From the NCBI GenBank assembly GCA_033721915.1, contig JAWWAC010000021.1:1-46094 (forward strand): 46,094 bases of DNA, written 5' to 3'. The DNA is from REBR01 sp033721915. GTDB taxonomy: Bacteria > Pseudomonadota > Gammaproteobacteria > Pseudomonadales > Oleiphilaceae. Under the pieces are notes generated by a model, which worked only from the letters and a program-made list of their open reading frames with translations, did no database searches and had not been told where the DNA came from. The position numbers and the translations under genes were made by a program. This document shows, in pieces, positions 15,974 to 24,944 of the stretch (positions within the stretch are counted from its first letter, which is position 1; each line of letters starts with the position of its first letter).

Positions 15974-16128
15974 GACTGTCTGAATTGTTGGTGCCAAGGC
16001 CTTATGTCGCTCCGTCATTTCCTTCGGTGGTTTCAATTCCGCACAGCGAACGGGGCATTTACGGAATGGCCCGTCGCACTCAAGCAACGCCGCCACGCGG
16101 CAGAACCGATGAAACGCAAGGAGTAAAC

Positions 16129-16605
16129 ATGGCCGACCCACGTGTTGTCACCATTCATTACACGCTGACAAACGCAGACGGTGAGGTGCTGGATTCCTCC
16201 CGCGAACGTGAGCCACTGAGCTACCTGGAAGGCGCTCAGAACATCATCAGCGGCCTGGAAGACGCTCTGGCCGAGAAGCAGCAGGGCGATACGGCCAAAG
16301 TCGACGTCGATCCCGAGAATGGCTACGGCGAAGTCAAGGAAGAGCTGATCCAGCCGGTCCCCGCTTCTGCCTTTGAGGGTGTGGATAAAGTCGAGCCGGG
16401 CATGCAGTTCCAGGCACAGACTCCGGGCGGCCCGCAGGTTGTGCGTGTGGTCTCCGTGGAAGACGAGCAGGTGGTGATTGACGCCAATCACCCCCTGGCC
16501 GGTCAGAAGCTGCACTTTGACGTGGAAGTGGTGGAAACCCGCGAGCCCACGGAAGAAGAGAAAGAGCACGGCCACAGCCACGACGGCGCAAACGCTCACG
16601 AGTAA
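16129..16605 (+). CDS. slyD: FKBP-type peptidyl-prolyl cis-trans isomerase, SlyD-like
   Basis: A 158-residue SlyD-family protein: a split FKBP domain (residues about 1-70 and 125-150) with an inserted IF chaperone flap between. VTIHYTLTNADGEVLDSS and PLSYLEGAQNIISGLEDAL are the FKBP halves; VDVDPENGYGEVKEELIQPVP marks entry into the insert; ANHPLAGQKLHFDVEVVETREPT closes the fold. The tail EHGHSHDGANAHE is histidine-rich but much shorter than the Ni-binding tail of E. coli SlyD, so metal delivery may be reduced. The ATG at 16129 follows AAGGAG by 5 bases. Functions are proline isomerisation and folding assistance in the cytosol. Confidence 0.9.
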   Translation: MADPRVVTIHYTLTNADGEVLDSSREREPLSYLEGAQNIISGLEDALAEKQQGDTAKVDVDPENGYGEVKEELIQPVPASAFEGVDKVEPGMQFQAQTPGGPQVVRVVSVEDEQVVIDANHPLAGQKLHFDVEVVETREPTEEEKEHGHSHDGANAHE

Positions 16606-16715
16606 AGTCCCTGACAGGGGCTGTCAGAGCAGGATGGCGGGCACCTTTCAGACTGCCTGCCATCCGGAGAACCGATCTGTCCTGACGTCCTGACCTGTCA
16701 TGAGCGTACCGAGCG

Positions 16716-16757
16716 GGCATTAAAAAAGGCGACCTTTGGGTCGCCTTTTTTAATGCC
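16716..16757. terminator. Strong bidirectional rho-independent terminator
   Basis: A perfect 19-bp stem, GGCATTAAAAAAGGCGACC (16716-16734) and its complement (16739-16757), encloses a TTTG loop. The stem contains A6 on one side and T6 on the other, so the GC-rich inner hairpin is followed by a U-run on both strands. It separates the convergent slyD-like and etfD genes. Confidence 0.88.
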
Positions 16758-16812
16758 GGTAAAACGGATCGCCTGGACGGGCCGGTGACTGTCACCGGCC
16801 CGGAACCGCCCC

Positions 16813-18468
16813 TTACATGTTGGGGTAGTTGGGACCACCGCCGCCGGCGGGAGTGACCCAGGTGATGTTCTGGGCCGGGTCCTTGATGTCGCAGGTCTTG
16901 CAGTGGACACAGTTCTGGGCATTGATCTGGAACTTCTTGCCACTGCCGTCCTCGGCATCCACCACCTCATAGACGCCGGCCGGGCAGTAACGCTGTGCCG
17001 GCTCGTCGTACTTGGGCAGATTGTCCCGGATGGGCAGGTCCGGATCATCCAGCTTCAGGTGACAGGGCTGGTTTTCCTCATGGTTGGTGTTGGACATGAA
17101 CACCGAGGTCAGTCTGTCAAAGGTCAGCTTGTTGTCCGGCTTGGGGTAGTCGATCTTCTTGCACTGGTCCGCCGGTTTCAGTGTGGCGTAATCCGGCGTG
17201 GTGTCGTGGAAGGTGATCGGCAGACTGCGGTGCAGGATGTTCTGCTCGAAAAACGCAATGCCGCCACCGATGAGGGTGCCGAACTTGTGCACGGCGGGGC
17301 CGAAGTTGCGCTCATCGAACAGCTCCTTGTACAGCCAGCTGTTTTTGAAGTTGTCAGCGAAGCTGGTGAGATCCTCGCCCACCTTGTCCTGCTGCAGCGC
17401 CTCGAACACCGTCTCAGCGCCGATCAGTCCGGACTTCATGGCGGTGTGGGAACCCTTGATCTTGGAGGAGTTCAGGGTGCCCGCATCACAGCCCAGCAGC
17501 AGACCGCCGGGGAAGCTCATCTTGGGCAGTGAGTTGTAACCGCCCTTGGTGATGGCACGGGCGCCGTAGGAGACCCGCTTGCCCCCTTCCAGATGGGCCT
17601 TGATGGTGGGGTGGGTCTTGAGGCGCTGAAATTCCTGGAACGGCGACACATGGGGATTGGAGTAGGACAGATCCGTGATCAGCCCCACATACACCTGGCC
17701 GTTTTCCAGATGGTAGAGGAAAGAGCCACCGGTGGTGCCGCTCTCGCTCAGTGGCCAGCCGGTGCTGTGGATGACCAGGCCCGGCTCGTGCTTGTCCGGG
17801 TCAATGTCCCACAGCTCCTTGATACCCAGGCCGTAATGCTGCGGGTCCTTGCCTTCGTCCAGCTTGTACTTCGCCAGCAGCTCCTTGCCCAGGTGGCCAC
17901 GGCAGCCCTCGGAGAACAGGGTGTACTTGGCCCGCAGCTCCATGCCCGGCATGTAGCCTTCTTTTTCGGAGCCGTCGGCGGCCACGCCCATGTCACCGGT
18001 GATGATGCCCTGCACCACGTCGTTGTCATCGTAGATGACACTGGCGGCGGGGAAGCCGGGGTAGACCTCCACGCCCAGGGCCTCGGCCTGTTCCGCCAGC
18101 CAGCGACACAGGTTGCCCAGGCTGATGATGTAGTTGCCGTGGTTGTGCATGTTCTTGGGCACAAAGGCATTGGGGATCTTGCGGGCTTTGGTCTCGCTGC
18201 CCATCAGATAGATGTCGTCCCGGGTCACCGGGGTGTTCAGCGGTGCACCCAGCTCTTTCCAGTTGGGAAACAGCTCATTGAGTGCGGTGGGCTCAAACAC
18301 GGTACCGGCAATGATGTGCGCCCCCACTTCGGAGCCTTTCTCCACCACGCAGACATTCAGCTCCTGCTCCGCTTCGTTGGCAAGCTGCTTGATGCGGCAG
18401 GCAGCAGAAAGCCCGGCAGGGCCGGCACCGACGATCAGAACGTCAAATTCCATCGATTCCCGTTCCAC
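16813..18468 (-). CDS. etfD: Electron transfer flavoprotein-ubiquinone oxidoreductase
   Basis: A 551-residue monotopic membrane flavoprotein passing electrons from reduced ETF to ubiquinone. FDVLIVGAGPAGLSAACRIKQLA is the FAD Rossmann motif. The C-terminus holds the 4Fe-4S ligands Cys495, Cys520, Cys523 and Cys526 (in CPAGVYE and NCVHCKTC), so the cluster is complete. The length is typical. The start is taken as the GTG at 18468 because GAGGAG sits 7 bases before it and MEREsMEFDV is the usual bacterial N-terminus; an in-frame ATG lies 15 bp further in. The gene diverges from etfBA, its electron donor, and serves the LiuA acyl-CoA dehydrogenase encoded nearby. Confidence 0.96.
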   Translation of the reverse strand: MERESMEFDVLIVGAGPAGLSAACRIKQLANEAEQELNVCVVEKGSEVGAHIIAGTVFEPTALNELFPNWKELGAPLNTPVTRDDIYLMGSETKARKIPNAFVPKNMHNHGNYIISLGNLCRWLAEQAEALGVEVYPGFPAASVIYDDNDVVQGIITGDMGVAADGSEKEGYMPGMELRAKYTLFSEGCRGHLGKELLAKYKLDEGKDPQHYGLGIKELWDIDPDKHEPGLVIHSTGWPLSESGTTGGSFLYHLENGQVYVGLITDLSYSNPHVSPFQEFQRLKTHPTIKAHLEGGKRVSYGARAITKGGYNSLPKMSFPGGLLLGCDAGTLNSSKIKGSHTAMKSGLIGAETVFEALQQDKVGEDLTSFADNFKNSWLYKELFDERNFGPAVHKFGTLIGGGIAFFEQNILHRSLPITFHDTTPDYATLKPADQCKKIDYPKPDNKLTFDRLTSVFMSNTNHEENQPCHLKLDDPDLPIRDNLPKYDEPAQRYCPAGVYEVVDAEDGSGKKFQINAQNCVHCKTCDIKDPAQNITWVTPAGGGGPNYPNM

Positions 18469-18600
18469 AATAGATCTCCTCAGGCGTCACTTTGAACGAA
18501 ATACGGACCCGCAGGCCCGGACAGGGCATATATTAACAGGCCCCAATATTAACGAAAAATCGCTCCGGGCACGAACTGCTCTGGTCATTCATTGTCATAG

Positions 18601-18606
18601 ACTATA
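18601..18606 (-). promoter_or_regulatory. Candidate -10 box for etfD
   Basis: TATAGT on the minus strand (18606-18601) is a 5-of-6 match to the -10 consensus. With a 16-bp spacer the -35 (GTTTGT, 18623-18628) falls inside the 20-bp palindrome, so a protein bound there would block etfD transcription. The remaining spacer on either side holds no gene. Confidence 0.4.
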
Positions 18607-18618
18607 ACATTTACGACC

Positions 18619-18638
18619 TCAAACAAACGTTTGTTTGA
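18619..18638. promoter_or_regulatory. Perfect 20-bp palindrome, probable TetR-type operator between etfD and etfBA
   Basis: TCAAACAAAC (18619-18628) is followed directly by its exact complement (18629-18638), giving an uninterrupted palindrome in the 386-bp divergent spacer. CAAAC/GTTTG half-sites are used by TetR-family regulators of fatty-acid genes such as PsrA, which controls etf genes in related bacteria, but the half-site spacing here (0 or 8 bp) differs from the published PsrA pattern. It lies 151 bp from the etfD start and 217 bp from the etfB start. No regulator gene is adjacent. Confidence 0.65.
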
Positions 18639-18718
18639 ATTTTGGGCGGTCGGGCACGCCACTGGCAATGACTTCGCCCATGGGCCCAAATGGCCCGGAT
18701 GGGGCGGCAACAGAGCTA

Positions 18719-18747
18719 TTGACCCTGGAGCCCTTTATCGTCAGTAT
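18719..18747 (+). promoter_or_regulatory. Candidate promoter for etfBA
   Basis: TTGACC (18719-18724) followed after 17 bp by CAGTAT (18742-18747). The -35 is good and the -10 weak. The site is about 110 bp upstream of etfB and clear of the palindrome. By-eye call only. Confidence 0.3.
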
Positions 18748-18854
18748 TAGGGCGCTTTTGACGCCTTGAGAGGCTCTCCCACGATCACGGTCCGTGTTTC
18801 GGCATGTCTGTTTTCGGGAGCCACACAAACCCATCGTAGAAGAACGAGGAATCT

Positions 18855-19604
18855 ATGAAGGTTCTGGTCGCTGTTAAACGAGTACTCGACTACAACGTAA
18901 AGGTCCGTGTAAAGCCTGACAATTCAGGTGTGGATCTGGCCAACGTCAAAATGGCCATGAACCCTTTCTGTGAGATCGCCGTGGAAGAAGCGGTGCGTCT
19001 GAAAGAGAAAGGCATTGCCACTGAAATCGTTGTGGCCACCATTGGCCCCAAGGTGGCCCAGGAGCAGCTGCGGACCGCACTGGCTCTGGGTGCCGACCGT
19101 GCCATCCAGATTGAGTCCGACGAAGAGGTCCAGTCACTGGACGCGGCCAAGCTGCTCAAGGCTCTGGCCGATAAGGAAGAGCCCGGCCTGGTGATTCTGG
19201 GCAAGCAGTCCATCGACAGTGACAACAACCAGACGGGCCAGATGCTGGCACAGATGGCGGGCATGGCCCAGGGCACCTTTGCCTCCGAGCTGGTCATTGA
19301 AGGGGACAAGGCACAGGTCACCCGTGAGATCGACGGTGGTCTTGTGACGGTGTCACTGAAGCTGCCGGCCGTGGTCACCACGGATCTGCGCCTCAATGAG
19401 CCGCGCTATGCCTCACTGCCCAACATCATGAAAGCCAAGAAAAAGCCCCTGGAGACAATGACTCCGGCGGACCTTGGTGTGGAAGTCACCCCCCGTTTGT
19501 CCACCCTGAAAGTGGAAGCGCCCAAGCCGCGCGAGCCCGGTATCAAGGTTGAGAGCGTTGCCGAGCTGGTCGACAAACTGAAGAACGAAGCAAAGGTGAT
19601 TTAA
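18855..19604 (+). CDS. etfB: Electron transfer flavoprotein, beta subunit
   Basis: A 249-residue ETF beta subunit. MKVLVAVKRVLDYNVKVRVKPDNSGVDLANVKMAMNPFCEIAVEEAVRLKEKG is the family N-terminus, and the AMP-binding/recognition-loop region LALGADRAIQIE plus GKQSIDSDNNQTGQMLAQM follows. It pairs with EtfA in the cytoplasm to collect electrons from acyl-CoA dehydrogenases. A purine-rich GAACGAGGAATCT precedes the ATG. The etfA start follows the stop immediately, with no spacer, so synthesis is coupled and probably stoichiometric. Confidence 0.97.
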   Translation: MKVLVAVKRVLDYNVKVRVKPDNSGVDLANVKMAMNPFCEIAVEEAVRLKEKGIATEIVVATIGPKVAQEQLRTALALGADRAIQIESDEEVQSLDAAKLLKALADKEEPGLVILGKQSIDSDNNQTGQMLAQMAGMAQGTFASELVIEGDKAQVTREIDGGLVTVSLKLPAVVTTDLRLNEPRYASLPNIMKAKKKPLETMTPADLGVEVTPRLSTLKVEAPKPREPGIKVESVAELVDKLKNEAKVI

Positions 19605-20546
19605 ATGAGCATTCTGGTTATTGCTGATCACGAAAAGGGCAGCCTGAAGGGCTCCACCCTCAACGTTCTCGCGGCGGCCAAGGCCATCGGCGGCGACATT
19701 GATGTGCTGGTGGCCGGCAAGGACATCGGCGGCGTTGCGGAAGCGGCGGCCAAAGCTGAAGGCGTGAACAAGGTACTGGCTGCGGACAACGAGGTTTACG
19801 CCCACAACCTGGCGGAAAACCTGGCGCTGCTGGTGGCGGACCTGGGCAAGGACTACGGTCATATCCTCGCTTCAGCCGGCACCATGGGCAAGGATTTCAT
19901 GCCCCGCGTGGCCGCCCAGCTGGACGTGGCCCAGGTCTCCGACATCATCGGTGTGGAGTCCGCGGACACCTTTGTGCGTCCCATCTATGCCGGTAACGCC
20001 ATTGCCACGGTGCAGTCCTCCGACAGCATCAAGGTGGTGACCGTGCGTCCCACCAGTTTCGATCCAGTGGCTGCAGAGGGCGGTTCCGCCTCCGTGGAAT
20101 CCGTGGACGCGGCCCACGATGCCGGCCTGTCCAGCTTCGTCTCCGAAGAGCTGGCCGAGTCCGACCGTCCCGAGCTGGCCGGTGCCAAGACCGTTATCTC
20201 CGGTGGCCGTGGCATGCAGAATGGCGAGAATTTCAGGATTCTCGAGTCCGTCGCCGACCTGCTGGGTGCCGCCATCGGCGCCTCCCGCGCCGCCGTGGAC
20301 GCCGGCTTCGTGCCCAACGACATGCAGGTGGGCCAGACCGGCAAGATCGTCGCCCCGGACCTGTACATTGCCGTTGGCATCTCCGGTGCCATCCAGCACC
20401 TGGCAGGTATGGGTGACTCCAAGGTCATCGTTGCCATCAACAAGGACGAAGACGCCCCCATCTTCCAGGTGGCGGACTACGGCCTGGTGGCGGACCTGTT
20501 CGAAGCGGTTCCCGAGCTTGAGTCTGAGCTGAAGAAAGTGCTGTAA
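19605..20546 (+). CDS. etfA: Electron transfer flavoprotein, alpha subunit
   Basis: A 313-residue ETF alpha subunit that binds the redox-active FAD. The N-terminal domain begins MSILVIADHEKGSLKGSTLNVLAAAK. The C-terminal FAD domain shows VISGGRGMQNGENF, GASRAAVDAGFVPNDMQVGQTGKIVAPDLYIAVGISGAIQHLAGM and VAINKDEDAPIFQVADYGLVAD, all close to the family consensus. The length is normal. Translation is coupled to etfB (adjacent stop and start). A rho-independent terminator follows about 30 bp after the stop. Confidence 0.97.
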   Translation: MSILVIADHEKGSLKGSTLNVLAAAKAIGGDIDVLVAGKDIGGVAEAAAKAEGVNKVLAADNEVYAHNLAENLALLVADLGKDYGHILASAGTMGKDFMPRVAAQLDVAQVSDIIGVESADTFVRPIYAGNAIATVQSSDSIKVVTVRPTSFDPVAAEGGSASVESVDAAHDAGLSSFVSEELAESDRPELAGAKTVISGGRGMQNGENFRILESVADLLGAAIGASRAAVDAGFVPNDMQVGQTGKIVAPDLYIAVGISGAIQHLAGMGDSKVIVAINKDEDAPIFQVADYGLVADLFEAVPELESELKKVL

Positions 20547-20574
20547 AGCACTGATTTCATTATCAGGCCAAAAG

Positions 20575-20599
20575 CCGCACCTCCGGGTGCGGTTTTTTT
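20575..20599 (+). terminator. Rho-independent terminator of etfBA
   Basis: The stem CCGCACC (20575-20581) pairs with GGTGCGG (20586-20592) around a TCCG loop and runs straight into seven T residues (20593-20599). It closes the etfBA transcript before the separate gap-type gene. Confidence 0.88.
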
Positions 20600-20694
20600 G
20601 TGCCTGAAATTCCCCTTTCACTCCGAAGAAACTCACAAGCGTTGTACAGGGACTATAGTAAAAGGACAGAATCCCAAACGGCGGAGGTGGAATC

Positions 20695-21690
20695 ATGTTG
20701 CGTGTGGCTATCAGCGGTTTCGGACGCATCGGACGCTGCCTGATCTGGGCGCTCCATGAACGGGGGCTGGAAAAGGACATCCAGGTGGTGGCCATCAACG
20801 ATCTGGTGGCCCCGAAGATGCTGGCCCACCTGCTGCGCCATGACAGCACCCATGGCCACTTCAAGGTGCCCGTCACGGTGGAGGAAGACCGGCTGCGGGT
20901 GGGGGAGCAGAGCATTGTGTGCCTGTCACAGAAAGACCCGGCCAGTCTGCCCTGGGCGTCACTGGGCATAGACCTGGTTCTGGAATGCAGCGGCAAGCTC
21001 AAGAGCCGCGCCCTGCAGCAGGGCCACCTGGACGCCGGTGCCCAACGGGTCCTGGTGAGCTACCCCATGGAAGACGCCGACCGCACCCTGGTGTATGGCG
21101 TCAACCACCAGCAACTGAGCCCGGAGGACCGGGTCATTTCCAATGCCAGCTGCACCACGAACTGCCTGGCCCCCATCGTCCAGGTGCTGGACAGTGCCTT
21201 TGGTCTTGAGCAGGGGCAGATGACCACCATCCACGCCTACACCAACGACCAGAACCTGGTGGACAAGGCCCACAGCGACCCTTACCGGGCCAGGGCGGCG
21301 GCGGTGAACATGATCCCGAGCCAGACCGGCGCTGCCAAAGCAGTGGGGCTGGTGTTGCCCCATCTGTCGGGCCGGCTGGATGGCATGGCGGTGCGGGTGC
21401 CCACGCTGAACGTGTCCATCGTGGATTTGCATGCCCTGCTGAGCCGTGAGGTGACGGTGGAGGCCATTCACGAGGCCATGGAGTCAGCGGCCCAGGGTTC
21501 CCTCTCAGGGGTTCTGAGGGTCTCTCACGAGCCTCTGGTGTCCAGCGACTACAACCACGATCCGGTCTCCGCCACCTACGACGCCACACAGACCCGGGTT
21601 CTGGGCCGGCAGGTGAAGGTCATGGCCTGGTACGACAACGAGTGGGGCTTCAGCAACCGCATGCTGGATATTGCCTTACTGTTGAATTGA
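20695..21690 (+). CDS. Type I glyceraldehyde-3-phosphate dehydrogenase family enzyme (GAPDH or erythrose-4-phosphate dehydrogenase)
   Basis: A 331-residue NAD(P)-dependent aldehyde dehydrogenase of the phosphorylating GAPDH family. VAISGFGRIGR binds the dinucleotide, Asp36 in VVAINDL suggests NAD preference, and the catalytic Cys153 lies in SNASCTTNCLAP with the general-base His in TTIHAYTND. The middle region (AAAVNMIPSQTGAAKAVG, LDGMAVRVPTLNVS) is GAPDH-like, but TLVYGVNHQQL, NHDPVSATYD and TQTRVLG recall Epd (erythrose-4-phosphate dehydrogenase). No symbol is assigned. The ATG has GGAGG 7 bases upstream. It stands alone, with the etfA terminator before it and a convergent gene after. Confidence 0.85.
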   Translation: MLRVAISGFGRIGRCLIWALHERGLEKDIQVVAINDLVAPKMLAHLLRHDSTHGHFKVPVTVEEDRLRVGEQSIVCLSQKDPASLPWASLGIDLVLECSGKLKSRALQQGHLDAGAQRVLVSYPMEDADRTLVYGVNHQQLSPEDRVISNASCTTNCLAPIVQVLDSAFGLEQGQMTTIHAYTNDQNLVDKAHSDPYRARAAAVNMIPSQTGAAKAVGLVLPHLSGRLDGMAVRVPTLNVSIVDLHALLSREVTVEAIHEAMESAAQGSLSGVLRVSHEPLVSSDYNHDPVSATYDATQTRVLGRQVKVMAWYDNEWGFSNRMLDIALLLN

Positions 21691-21817
21691 CCATGGGTTG
21701 GCGGCACTGGCTTGCCGATTCTTTCTTGTAGGCGCGAGAGGTCCCCAGGCAGCAAGCAACTGCCGAAACCGGCAGCGATCCTTAAAAGGGGGTTTTTGAG
21801 GGGAAAATAGCCCCTTT

Positions 21818-21857
21818 AAGGGCATTTTCCGGCCTGAATTGCCGGAAAAATGCCTTT
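21818..21857. repeat. Imperfect hairpin in the spacer between convergent genes
   Basis: AAGGGCATTTTCCGGC (21818-21833) and GCCGGAAAAATGCCTTT (21841-21857) form a long stem with one bulge around a CTGAATT loop. It lies between the convergent gap-type and acetoacetyl-CoA synthetase genes, where a terminator is needed, but no clear T-run follows either side. The A/T block inside the stem could serve as the U-tract of a shorter inner hairpin. The rest of the 201-bp spacer shows no gene. Confidence 0.5.
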
Positions 21858-21891
21858 AATACAAGGGTTTGGTCTGGTCCGACCCCGTCGG

Positions 21892-23871
<1,980 letters not shown>

Positions 23872-23884
23872 GTCGCGGTCCTCA

Positions 23885-23937
23885 TTTGTTCGGTTAATCG
23901 GCTCGTCTGGTTTTGTTCGGTTAATCGGCTCGTCTGG
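23885..23937. repeat. Two exact 26-bp direct repeats upstream of the acetoacetyl-CoA synthetase gene
   Basis: The copies at 23885-23910 and 23912-23937 are identical and separated by one base, giving a 27-bp period. They fill most of the 82-bp spacer between the liuE stop and the synthetase start, just upstream of its Shine-Dalgarno. Three-base periodicity (27 bp) makes them frame-neutral. No inverted symmetry or start codon lies within the unit. Confidence 0.9.
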
Positions 23938-23953
23938 CCTGTTCCTTGTCCGG

Positions 23954-24862
23954 TCAGGGAGTCTGGCGAGCCGCCTGTACCGCCTGGGCCACTTTCGACG
24001 GTGTCCTGCGGTTCAGTGTGCGGCAGATGGACTCCCCCACGGACTGGACCGCGTCGGCATCCACCCCGGTGCTCAGCCCCTGGCCCTGCAGCAGGTACAG
24101 CAGATCTTCCGTGGCCAGGTTGCCGGAGGCGCCTTTGGCGTAGGGGCAGCCCCCCAGGCCCGCCACGGCGCTGTCGAAAATCCGGATGCCCCGGCTCAGA
24201 CCCTGCAGCACATTGGCCAGTGCCTGTCCGTAGGTGTCATGGCAGTGCAGCGCCAGCTGGTTGGCGGGGACCAGTGACAGCACCGCGTCCAGCACCCGGT
24301 CGATCTCCAGTGGGCGTGCCACGCCGATGGTGTCCCCCAGCGACAGGTCCGTGATGCCCAGTGCCAGAAGCTGTTCGCAGACCCCGGCCACGGACCCCGG
24401 TGCGATGGCGCCGGCGTAGGGGCAGCCGACGATGGTGGAAATATAGCCACGCACCGGGATCCCCGCCGCATGGGCCGCCTCCACCACCGGGCGGAACCGC
24501 TCGATGCTCTCCGCCACGGTGCAGTTGATATTGGCCCGGGTAAAGTCGTCCGAGGCGGCGGTGAACAGGGCAATGCCGTCCACCCCCGCGGCGATGGCCG
24601 ACTCCAGGCCCCGCTGGTTGGGCACCAGCACTTCAAGGCGTGTGCCCGGTCGGCGCTGTATGGCGGCAATCACCTCGTCGGTACCGGCCATCTGGGGCAC
24701 CCACTTGGGGGAGACAAAGCTGCCCGCCTCGATGCGGGGCAAGCCGGCGGCGGAGAGCTGGTTGAACCATTCCGCCCTCTGGGCGGGGGACAGGGGTGTG
24801 GCCTCGTTCTGCAGGCCGTCCCTCAGGCCCACCTCCACCACTGTGACGTGATCAGCGCTCAT
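23954..24862 (-). CDS. liuE: Hydroxymethylglutaryl-CoA lyase
   Basis: A 302-residue TIM-barrel lyase splitting (S)-3-hydroxy-3-methylglutaryl-CoA into acetyl-CoA and acetoacetate, the last step of leucine breakdown. VVEVGLRDGLQNE (catalytic Arg14/Asp15 region), LALHCHDTYGQALANV with the metal-binding His207/His209, and the family signature GLGGCPYAKGASGNLATED (catalytic Cys239) are intact. The length is normal. The start at 24862 is the last of four similar Shine-Dalgarno/ATG modules; it is chosen because the family sequence begins there and the three upstream ATGs run into stops. The gene follows liuD by 69 bp. Confidence 0.95.
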   Translation of the reverse strand: MSADHVTVVEVGLRDGLQNEATPLSPAQRAEWFNQLSAAGLPRIEAGSFVSPKWVPQMAGTDEVIAAIQRRPGTRLEVLVPNQRGLESAIAAGVDGIALFTAASDDFTRANINCTVAESIERFRPVVEAAHAAGIPVRGYISTIVGCPYAGAIAPGSVAGVCEQLLALGITDLSLGDTIGVARPLEIDRVLDAVLSLVPANQLALHCHDTYGQALANVLQGLSRGIRIFDSAVAGLGGCPYAKGASGNLATEDLLYLLQGQGLSTGVDADAVQSVGESICRTLNRRTPSKVAQAVQAARQTP

Positions 24863-24944
24863 GGCTTACTCCTGGTTGGCTCATGGCTTACTCCTGGTTG
24901 GCTCATGGCTTACTCCTGGTTGGCTCATGACTTATTCCTTGTCC
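24857..24944 (-). repeat. Tandem triplication of a 22-bp ribosome-binding-site/start-codon module
   Basis: Three exact 22-bp units (24857-24878, 24879-24900, 24901-24922) are followed by a fourth, diverged unit (24923-24944, 17 of 22 matching) that overlaps the 3' end of liuD. On the minus strand each exact unit reads CCAGGAGTAAGCC then ATGAGC, a good Shine-Dalgarno with an ATG 7 bases on. ATGs therefore occur at 24928, 24906, 24884 and 24862 (the liuE start). Because 22 is not a multiple of three, the upstream ATGs open short frames of 15, 15 and 10 codons; the first two end in TGA overlapping a later ATG (ATGA). Confidence 0.95.

Noticed and set aside
18468..18854. A hidden small gene in the etfD-etfB spacer
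   Set aside because: A minus-strand frame at 18619-18834 is short, has no ribosome-binding site and covers the palindrome and promoter elements.
24857..24922. Direct repeats that could be taken for a CRISPR array
   Set aside because: Units are 22 bp, directly adjacent with no unique spacers, and lie inside an operon junction; no cas gene is present.
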